This document shows, in pieces, positions 5,809-10,920 of a stretch of 10,920 bases of DNA (within the stretch, counting starts at the first letter, position 1; every line of letters starts with the position of its first letter). The notes beneath the pieces were generated by a model, which saw only the letters and a list, made by a program, of their open reading frames with translations, did no database searches and had not been told where the DNA came from. A program made the translations under genes and the position numbers. Origin of the DNA: Desulfobacterales bacterium (GTDB lineage: Bacteria; Desulfobacterota; Desulfobacteria; Desulfobacterales; DAOWNP01); the NCBI GenBank assembly GCA_030149595.1, contig JASFBI010000019.1:1-10920 (forward strand). Direction: 5' to 3'.

Positions 5809-6168
5809 ATGAAAATAGCAATTACTTCCAAAGGTACAGATCTTGATTCAGAAGTAGACCCAAGATTTGGACGGGCAGCATATATACTTATAGTTGACAC
5901 GGTAAGTCTTGCGTTTGAAATTTTGGATAATTCAGAAAATGTAAACGCTTTTAAAGGTGCTGGAATTCAGACTGCTGCAATGGTAAGCAATAAAGGCGTA
6001 GAAGCCTTACTAACAGGCTTTTGTGGCCCAAATGCATTTAAGACCTTAAATGCTGCAGGAGTAAAAGTTGTTAATGATATTTCAGGTACCGTTAGACAGG
6101 CAGTTGAAAGTTTCAATGGGGGCAAGATCTCTTTTGCTGATGCAGCAAACATTGATGGCCACTGGTAA
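5809..6168 (+). CDS. NifX/NifB-family metal-cluster-binding protein (orange-protein-like)
   Basis: 119 residues, again one NifX-like domain: MKIAITSKGTDLDSEVDPRFGRAAYILIVD at the N-terminus, GAGIQTAAMVSNKGVEALLTGFCGPNAFKTL in the middle, and the family's usual C-terminal NxxGHW (here NIDGHW). Only one Cys (72) is present. The DPRFGRA strand and GPNAF segment resemble the small proteins to which the Desulfovibrio orange protein (ORP, Mo-Cu cluster) belongs. This is a recalled similarity, not an alignment. Shine-Dalgarno AAAAAGGAGA lies 27 bp after the previous stop. It is the last gene before a strong inverted repeat. Confidence 0.85.
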   Translation: MKIAITSKGTDLDSEVDPRFGRAAYILIVDTVSLAFEILDNSENVNAFKGAGIQTAAMVSNKGVEALLTGFCGPNAFKTLNAAGVKVVNDISGTVRQAVESFNGGKISFADAANIDGHW

Positions 6169-6195
6169 TATTTTATCCCAAGGTATTCACCGATG

Positions 6196-6255
6196 TTATT
6201 AAACAGACTGTTAATCAAAGGACATGGTTTTAATCTATAACAGTCTGTTTAATAA
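6196..6255. terminator. Perfect 18-bp inverted repeat closing the operon
   Basis: TTATTAAACAGACTGTTA (6196-6213) is matched exactly by its reverse complement at 6238-6255, with a 24-base loop. It lies 28 bp after the last cluster gene. It has no long T tract on either side, so it may be an RNA-stabilising or Rho-blocking 3' hairpin, or a bidirectional terminator between convergent genes. The hairpin itself is certain; the function is inferred. Confidence 0.55.
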
Positions 6256-6270
6256 ATATATTAATGAAAA

Positions 6271-6291
6271 GTCTTTATTGTTTAATAAGAC
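6271..6291 (-). terminator. Candidate terminator for the PPC-domain gene
   Basis: On the minus strand a small hairpin (GTCTTATT pairing with AAT-A-AAGAC, one bulged base, AAAC loop) is followed by TTTTC. It lies about 88 bp after the stop of the minus-strand PPC gene. Confidence 0.35.
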
Positions 6292-6378
6292 ACAGATGTT
6301 CTCCACAATATATAATTTACTGAAATCGCAAATCAAGATGCCATGGTTTTAATAGTTTGGGCAAACAGAGGTTAATAT

Positions 6379-6822
6379 TTATGGTATAAGCAGGCTAAAT
6401 CCTATTTCTGAGTTAAAACAGCGAACCCCAGAAGAATCTACAAGTTCAAAAAGAATTACTTCCATTATATGCCATACCCTTACCCCATTACGTACACACC
6501 CTGTTATTGTTTTTGTATGTCTGCCGCATGCAATATGCATATGTAAAAGTGGCTCTCCTTTTTCATCCGGGAAAATTGTTCCGGTTCCTGAAACTTCATA
6601 TACATTATCAAGTATGTGCTTCATAGGATTGATGGTTGCACTTCTTCCTTTTTCAGGCCCCACAATAAGCTCGCTCTTTTTATCTGCTCCACCAACAATT
6701 GTTACTGCAGCAGCTTTTATACCTTTTTCTTTACAAAATCCTTCCAGCTCTTTGTGAATTATATCTCCATCTTCCAGTCTTATTACAAAAACCCTTCCCT
6801 GTTTTGCCTGTGAATATTTCAT
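6379..6822 (-). CDS. PPC/DUF296-domain protein
   Basis: A 147-residue single-domain protein of the 'plants and prokaryotes conserved' (PPC, DUF296, COG1661) family. Marks are FVIRLEDGDIIHKELEGFCKEKGIKAAAVTIVGGADK at the N-terminus and LLHMHIACGRHTKTITGCVRNGVRVWHIMEVILFEL around 92-127. His94, His96 and His102 fit the three-His metal site seen in prokaryotic PPC structures. The family trimerises; in plants it is fused to AT-hooks, but no AT-hook is present here and the bacterial function is unknown. A usable Shine-Dalgarno (GGTGG) lies upstream on the minus strand. It is convergent with the metal-cluster operon and divergent from bioA. A role with either neighbour is not shown by the sequence. 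Confidence 0.85.
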   Translation of the reverse strand: MKYSQAKQGRVFVIRLEDGDIIHKELEGFCKEKGIKAAAVTIVGGADKKSELIVGPEKGRSATINPMKHILDNVYEVSGTGTIFPDEKGEPLLHMHIACGRHTKTITGCVRNGVRVWHIMEVILFELVDSSGVRCFNSEIGFSLLIP

Positions 6823-6938
6823 TTTTCCACCGATTTTTTTACATTTATTAAGCCGAATAGTTATATTTTTTTACTTTAACAGAACCTGATTAAAAATCAA
6901 ACTGATCACTCCTTAAAATATGGTTTATTTTATACTGT

Positions 6939-6967
6939 TTGATAAGCAAAGAGTGTTCTGTTATAGA
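6939..6967 (+). promoter_or_regulatory. Sigma-70-type promoter of bioA
   Basis: TTGATA (6939-6944) and TATAGA (6962-6967) are separated by exactly 17 bases. A GTTCT-N5-AGAAC inverted repeat (6955-6969) overlaps the -10 box and could be an operator. No clear BirA-type (TTGTAAAC...GTTTACAA) site was seen. Confidence 0.55.
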
Positions 6968-6996
6968 ACTGTTAAACATTTACAGGAGATAAAATA

Positions 6997-8307
6997 ATGC
7001 GAAATCCAAAAATTAAAAATTTGTGGCACCCCTGCAGCCAGATGAAAGATTATGAAGAGTTTCCGCCCATTGAAATTGTAAAAGCAGAAAAAGAATATCT
7101 ATTTTTGGAAGATGGTAAAAAGTTGATTGATGCCATCTCCAGCTGGTGGTGCAAATCACTTGGACACGCTCATCCTGAAATAAAAAAAGCAGTATCAGAT
7201 CAAATGGAGGCATTTGAACATGTTATTCTCGCAAACACTTCCAACTCTCTGATAAGAAAACTCTCAAAAAAGCTGGCATCATTTAGTCCTGGCCTTGATA
7301 AAGTTTTTTACGGAGGAGATGGGTCTACAGCTGTTGAAATAGCAGTAAAAATGGCTCTTCACGCAAATGTAATAAAAGGGTGTCCTGATAAAAATCAGTT
7401 CATGGCACTAAAAAACGGATATCATGGAGAAACAATACTCACTCTTGCTCTGAGTGATCTTGGATTATATAAAGATCCCTATCGAGGTTTAATGCAAGAG
7501 ATTCAATACATCAGGGTTCCATATGTTAATACTACTGATGATCCGCTATGGAGCAATTGCGGTAAAATGTGGAGCAAAATAGAACAAAGTCTGGATGCAG
7601 TTGCCGACAAGCTGTGCGGAATTGTTTTTGAACCTGTTGTGCAGGGTGCCGGGGGAATGCTCATATATAGTGCTGATTTCCTGAAAAGGCTCAGCCAGTG
7701 GTGTAGTAAAAAAAATGTATACCTTATTGCCGATGAGATTATGACAGGCATGGGACGTACAGGCAAAGCCTTAGCCTGTGAACATGCCGGCATAGAGCCA
7801 GATATTGCATGCCTTTCAAAAGGGCTTACATCTGGATGGTTCCCATTTTCAGCTGTTTTAACATCTTCTGATATGTATGAGTTGTTTTATGATGATTATG
7901 AAACACATAAAGCCTTCATGCACTCAAACACCTATACAGGAAATGCATTGTCTGCAGCGGCAGCTCTTGCATCTATTAAAATATATGAAAGAGATGGAGT
8001 ATTTAAAAATGTTGAAGAAAATTTTCCAAAATTTTTTAATACATTTAAAGATATGACTTCTCAAACAGATGTTTTTACAAATATACGAGGTATTGGTGCT
8101 GTTGTTGCAGCTGATCTGATATTACCTGAGAAACTAAAAGGAAAACGGGCAGGTTATATGGTATATCATGAAGCTGTAAAAGCCGGAGCTCTTTTAAGAC
8201 CCCTTGGAAATACTGTATACTGGATGCCTCCGTTAAATATTTCAGATGAAGCTTTGGAAAATTTAAAGGAAATCACTGTTATTGCTGTAAAAAAAGTTTT
8301 TCAATAG
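6997..8307 (+). CDS. bioA: Adenosylmethionine-8-amino-7-oxononanoate aminotransferase
   Basis: BioA transfers an amino group from S-adenosylmethionine to 7-keto-8-aminopelargonate to make 7,8-diaminopelargonate in biotin synthesis. It is a cytoplasmic PLP enzyme of the class III aminotransferases. The 436-residue length is normal. Diagnostic residues are visible: NLWHPCSQMKDY at the N-terminus, the SSWW pair (Trp50-51) typical of BioA, GYHG at 141-144, IADEI with the PLP-contacting Asp246, the PLP Lys275 in CLSKGLTSG, HSNTYTGNAL at 309-318, and Arg401 in LLRPLGN for substrate carboxylate binding. Shine-Dalgarno AGGAG lies upstream (about 6982-6986). It stands alone: no bioB, bioD or bioF is adjacent. 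It has its own promoter and is convergent with the glycerol-3-phosphate dehydrogenase gene. Confidence 0.95.
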   Translation: MRNPKIKNLWHPCSQMKDYEEFPPIEIVKAEKEYLFLEDGKKLIDAISSWWCKSLGHAHPEIKKAVSDQMEAFEHVILANTSNSLIRKLSKKLASFSPGLDKVFYGGDGSTAVEIAVKMALHANVIKGCPDKNQFMALKNGYHGETILTLALSDLGLYKDPYRGLMQEIQYIRVPYVNTTDDPLWSNCGKMWSKIEQSLDAVADKLCGIVFEPVVQGAGGMLIYSADFLKRLSQWCSKKNVYLIADEIMTGMGRTGKALACEHAGIEPDIACLSKGLTSGWFPFSAVLTSSDMYELFYDDYETHKAFMHSNTYTGNALSAAAALASIKIYERDGVFKNVEENFPKFFNTFKDMTSQTDVFTNIRGIGAVVAADLILPEKLKGKRAGYMVYHEAVKAGALLRPLGNTVYWMPPLNISDEALENLKEITVIAVKKVFQ

Positions 8308-8340
8308 GGTTCCCCACAGCCACGGCTGGGACAAACCCTA
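8305..8340. terminator. Hairpin overlapping the bioA stop codon
   Basis: TAGGGTT (8305-8311) pairs perfectly with AACCCTA (8334-8340), and an inner CAGC/GCTG stem (8317-8320 with 8325-8328) strengthens it. The first three bases are the bioA stop codon. No T tract follows, so it is a terminator-like or transcript-protecting structure between convergent genes rather than a classic intrinsic terminator. Confidence 0.5.
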
Positions 8341-8407
8341 TAAGTAACCATATAAAAGCATAGGGACATGGGGCTTTTGCATAAAGAGTCTCTCTTGTTT
8401 CTATGTT

Positions 8408-10021
8408 TTACCGTCTAAGACAATTAAGACTATTATGTACAAACTGTTTGTACTCTTTTATCTGTGTATTTATCTCTTTTTGTTCCAGACCAAGATTTTC
8501 CCCTAAAATCCCTGCACATTTATCAAGCATTAACAATCCATTGTCCTGTGCTTTTAAAAAAATTTCTGTCCTGAGCCTGAAGAAATCTTTTATATGTACA
8601 AGCAGTTCATTTATTGCTCCATATTCAATTTCTGCAAAAATAAAAGGGAGATTTTCATATATCTTTTCTGCCATTTCACTCTTTTTTTTAATAATTTGAA
8701 TCAGTTTTATATACCCGTTTCCATAGCGTCTCTGTAAATATTTTTTCACATCTTTATTAATATTAAACCTGTCACTTTCCTGTGACTTAATTTTTTCCAT
8801 TAAAGGTACTTTTTTTGTTTGGCAAGGTCTATATCCACCACATAACTCTTCTGCTATCATGTTTACGGCTTTTTCTGAAATTTTTCTATAGGTTGTAAGC
8901 TTTCCTCCACCAACAATAAAAATTTTTGATGGGCTTCTTAAAATTTTATCCTTTCTTGAAACAGCATTTGAATCTTTTTGGGAAATAAGAAGAGGCCGCA
9001 AACCTGCATAACAGCTTATTGCATCTTCTGGTTTTAAAAAAAGTCCGCAAAACTTTCTGTTAACCATATCTAAAAGATATAAAACATCCTCTTTTTTAGA
9101 ATACACATTATCAACATCATCATTAAAATCTGTGTCAGTGGTTCCCACCAGAGTATATTCTTTCCAGGGAATAACAAAAACAATTCTCTTATCATTATTG
9201 GAAATAATAACAACTGCAGTTTTTGTATGAATTTTTTCCCGTGGAAAAACAAGATGAATCCCTTTAGTTAAACAAAGCAGCTCCCTTTGAACACCTTCTA
9301 TTTTGAGATACAGGCTGTTAGTCCATGGGCCTGCAGCAGAAACTATAGTCTTGCATGGAACATAAAACTCATCTTTTGATAATCTGTCTACTGCAAAGAC
9401 TCCTGATATTTTACCTCTTGCTTTTTGGAACCTGACAACTTCACAATAATTTAAAAGAGAAGCCCTGTTGTTATGTGCTGAAACAATATTATTTATCACA
9501 AGTCTTGAATCATTAACAAGACTATCATAGTAAATAAATCCACCCTTTAATCCTTTTGGATTAATTTTGGGCATATACTGCAAAATACTTTGTGCTGACA
9601 ATTTTTTATGGAGTTTGTAGTTTCTAAAAAAAGATAAAAAATCATACAGCCACATTCCTATATTCATAAGAGACATACCATAACGATCACTCTTATAAAC
9701 AGGCATTAAAAATTCCACAGGTTTTACAAGCTCAGGAGCAAGCTTTAAAAGAAGAGCCCTTTCAGCACAGGACTCCATTACAAGAGAAAAATCCATATGT
9801 TCAAGATACCTTATTCCTCCATGTATTAATTTTGATGATCTTGAACTTGAGCCTGATGCAAAATCATTTTTTTCCAGCAATCCGGTTTTAAACCCCCGCA
9901 TGGCAGCATCTCTTGCTATTCCTGCCCCATTAATACCCCCTCCTATAATAAGAACATCAACTCCTTTCTTCAATTTTTTTTTAAAGGCACTTCTCTGGTG
10001 TGTCAAAAAATTACTTTTCAT
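8408..10021 (-). CDS. glpD: FAD-dependent glycerol-3-phosphate dehydrogenase
   Basis: This 537-residue flavoenzyme oxidises sn-glycerol-3-phosphate to dihydroxyacetone phosphate and passes electrons to the quinone pool, at the inner membrane surface. The FAD-binding Rossmann motif is GGGINGAG at 27-34 with Glu50 ending strand 2. It is followed by SSRSSKLIHGGIRYLE (59-74), VSAAGPWTN (227-235), GTTDTDFND (293-301), AGLRPL (339-344) and VGGGKLTTYRKISE (370-383), all typical of GlpD/GlpA. The C-terminal part (about 400-537) is the alpha-helical DAO C-terminal domain. The sequence does not show the Cys-rich C-terminal [2Fe-2S] region of anaerobic GlpA, so GlpD is favoured, though the name is family level. 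GGAG lies 11 bases before the ATG. No glpF or glpK is adjacent. Confidence 0.9.
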   Translation of the reverse strand: MKSNFLTHQRSAFKKKLKKGVDVLIIGGGINGAGIARDAAMRGFKTGLLEKNDFASGSSSRSSKLIHGGIRYLEHMDFSLVMESCAERALLLKLAPELVKPVEFLMPVYKSDRYGMSLMNIGMWLYDFLSFFRNYKLHKKLSAQSILQYMPKINPKGLKGGFIYYDSLVNDSRLVINNIVSAHNNRASLLNYCEVVRFQKARGKISGVFAVDRLSKDEFYVPCKTIVSAAGPWTNSLYLKIEGVQRELLCLTKGIHLVFPREKIHTKTAVVIISNNDKRIVFVIPWKEYTLVGTTDTDFNDDVDNVYSKKEDVLYLLDMVNRKFCGLFLKPEDAISCYAGLRPLLISQKDSNAVSRKDKILRSPSKIFIVGGGKLTTYRKISEKAVNMIAEELCGGYRPCQTKKVPLMEKIKSQESDRFNINKDVKKYLQRRYGNGYIKLIQIIKKKSEMAEKIYENLPFIFAEIEYGAINELLVHIKDFFRLRTEIFLKAQDNGLLMLDKCAGILGENLGLEQKEINTQIKEYKQFVHNSLNCLRR

Positions 10022-10046
10022 AAAATAGTATGCTCCATAATAAGTA

Positions 10047-10076
10047 AGAATAGTAAAATTTGTTTTTCATATCCAA
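10047..10076 (-). promoter_or_regulatory. Weak candidate promoter for glpD
   Basis: On the minus strand TTGGAT (10076-10071) and TATTCT (10052-10047) are 18 bases apart, which would start transcription about 20 bases before the ATG. Both boxes are imperfect and the region is A/T rich, so chance matches are likely. Confidence 0.25.
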
Positions 10077-10162
10077 AGGTTATTATTGTTAGCACTAAAA
10101 ATAAAGTAATTTCATTACCTGATTTATCATGAAAGAACGTAAAGTTAATAAGTCTCTTTTAT

Positions 10163-10181
10163 GATTTGTTGTGAACAAATC
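10163..10181. promoter_or_regulatory. GATTTGTT-GTG-AACAAATC palindrome, possible operator
   Basis: Perfect 8-base arms with a 3-base centre lie between the divergent glpD and DUF3786-type genes. About 20 bases further right is a second palindrome, GGTCA-A-TGACC (10202-10212). Either could be a regulator site for one or both genes. Neither resembles the E. coli GlpR operator closely. Confidence 0.35.
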
Positions 10182-10246
10182 CGGGTAAAAAATCCAAATC
10201 AGGTCAATGACCATATGTAGACAAACAAATACCAGATTCAAATCAC

Positions 10247-10275
10247 TTGACAAGAGCCTTTTTGATTTTTATAGT
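10247..10275 (+). promoter_or_regulatory. Strong sigma-70-type promoter
   Basis: TTGACA (10247-10252), a 17-base spacer, and TATAGT (10270-10275) give 11 of 12 matches to the -35/-10 consensus. Transcription should start near 10282, leaving a leader of about 60 nt before the ATG at 10341. Confidence 0.75.
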
Positions 10276-10340
10276 CTTATAAATTATAGATAAATGTTAT
10301 AGAAAAAACATTGGGAAACTAAAAAAAAAAGAAAAACAAT

Positions 10341-10920
10341 ATGGCAAAAGTAAAAAATATTATGGAGATTTTCAAGCTGCTTGATAAATCAAACTGCATG
10401 GAGTGCGGTTTTAAAACATGCCTTGCCTTTGCCAGTGCAGTTTTTATGAAACAAAAAGAGATCGGCCAATGTCCGAAATTAGATAAAACAACAATAAAAC
10501 AGTTTATCAGCGAAAATAGAAATGAAAATACCATACAAAACGATCAGGAAATATATCTAAAAAATCTTAAAGACAAGATTTGTAATATTGATTTTGCTGT
10601 TATTGCCAAAAAAACAGGAGCTGTTTTTTTAAATAACCGTCTGACACTTAAAATACTCGGCAAAGACTTTAGCGTTAATATAAATGGTGATTTTTCAGCA
10701 GATATCCATATCAATTCATGGGTGGCTGTTACTTTTTTAAATTACCTTCTCTATAGCAAGGGTGTTTCTGCAAAAGAGAAATGGCTCTCATTCAGAGAAC
10801 TTAAAAGCGGAAAAGAGTGGTATTCTCTTTTTAAAAAAAGATGCGAAGAATCTATAAAAAAAATAGCAGACACCTATCCCAGCCTTTTTGATGATATTGT
10901 TCATCTTTTCGGAGGAACGC
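10341..10920 (+). CDS. Fe-S-domain protein with DUF3786-type domain (3' end outside window)
   Basis: The frame is open from ATG 10341 to the right edge (193 codons seen). The N-terminus carries a putative [4Fe-4S] domain of the type found in corrinoid/acetyl-CoA pathway proteins: Cys19-x2-Cys22-x4-Cys27-x16-Cys44, with CMECGFKTCLAFA. The following region (INSWVAVTFLNYLLYSKG..., WLSFRELKSGKEWYSLFKKRCEESI, SLFDDIVHLFGG) resembles DUF3786, a family of unknown function common in anaerobic Desulfobacterota. No good Shine-Dalgarno precedes the ATG: the upstream 20 bases are nearly all A, including a run of ten (10321-10330). An in-frame ATG at 10362 is a less likely start. The function is unknown; a cobalamin- or redox-related role is only suggested by the Fe-S domain type. 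Confidence 0.78.
   Translation, partial: MAKVKNIMEIFKLLDKSNCMECGFKTCLAFASAVFMKQKEIGQCPKLDKTTIKQFISENRNENTIQNDQEIYLKNLKDKICNIDFAVIAKKTGAVFLNNRLTLKILGKDFSVNINGDFSADIHINSWVAVTFLNYLLYSKGVSAKEKWLSFRELKSGKEWYSLFKKRCEESIKKIADTYPSLFDDIVHLFGGT

Larger units (their letters stand above)
10022..10246. other. Divergent intergenic region between glpD and the DUF3786-type gene
   Basis: No reading frame is convincing here. It holds the weak glpD promoter candidate and two palindromes (10163-10181, 10202-10212). Otherwise it is A/T-rich sequence without visible repeats or RNA genes. Confidence 0.5.

Noticed and set aside
2062..6168. A nitrogen-fixation (nif) cluster
   Set aside because: NifX-family domains alone do not indicate nitrogenase; no nifH, nifD, nifK, nifE, nifN or nifB radical-SAM gene is present.
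6886..6900. FNR-like box upstream of the PPC gene (TTGAT...ATCAG on -)
   Set aside because: The half-sites are five bases apart, not four, and one end base mismatches; likely chance in A/T-rich DNA.
8403..8699. 98-residue frame on +
   Set aside because: Antisense to the C-terminal domain of the glycerol-3-phosphate dehydrogenase, with no recognisable features.
10319..10534. 71-residue hydrophobic frame on -
   Set aside because: Antisense to the Fe-S/DUF3786-type gene, whose Cys motif and long open frame are clearly the coding side.

Overview
The window reads as a low-GC, anaerobic, Gram-negative chromosome, most likely a sulfate-reducing Desulfobacterota (Desulfobacter/Desulfobacula-like). 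The lipid A genes indicate an LPS outer membrane. The tandem ferredoxin/MinD ATPases with NifX-family proteins, and the Fe-S plus DUF3786-type protein, are typical of strict anaerobes. The taxonomic call is inference from gene content; no rRNA, tRNA, CRISPR array or transposase was seen.

Layout. (1) 3-1649: the end of lpxK followed by an LpxL/HtrB-type acyltransferase, both lipid A genes on +. (2) 1650-2061: a long non-coding region with three palindromes and a near-perfect sigma-54 (-24/-12) promoter. (3) 2062-6168: a seven-gene + strand cluster: a NifX-domain protein with a glycine-rich repeat tail, a DUF5320-type small protein, a degenerate response-regulator receiver, two adjacent MinD-type ATPases carrying a 2x[4Fe-4S] ferredoxin insert, and two more NifX/NifB-like metal-cluster-binding proteins. 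An unusual hairpin with a T tract lies inside the cluster and a perfect 18-bp inverted repeat lies after it. (4) 6379-6822 (-): a PPC/DUF296 protein. (5) 6997-8307 (+): bioA, divergent from the PPC gene and with its own sigma-70-type promoter. (6) 8408-10021 (-): an FAD-dependent glycerol-3-phosphate dehydrogenase convergent with bioA. (7) 10341 to the right edge (+): an Fe-S/DUF3786-type gene of unknown function behind a strong TTGACA-N17-TATAGT promoter.

The centre of interest is region 3. Its composition (paired ferredoxin-MinD ATPases plus small NifX-family proteins, under sigma-54) matches the 'orange protein' (ORP) complex described in Desulfovibrio, which carries a Mo-Cu sulfide cluster and is controlled by sigma-54. 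This version differs: it has three NifX-family proteins, a glycine-repeat tail with its own Shine-Dalgarno and in-frame start, a DUF5320 protein, and a receiver-like protein lacking the acidic pocket and conserved Lys. A plausible reading is that the NifX proteins bind a metal-sulfide cluster, the ATPases load it or couple it to redox or ATP, and an enhancer-binding protein encoded outside this window acts through the paired TGCA-N4-TGCA sites.
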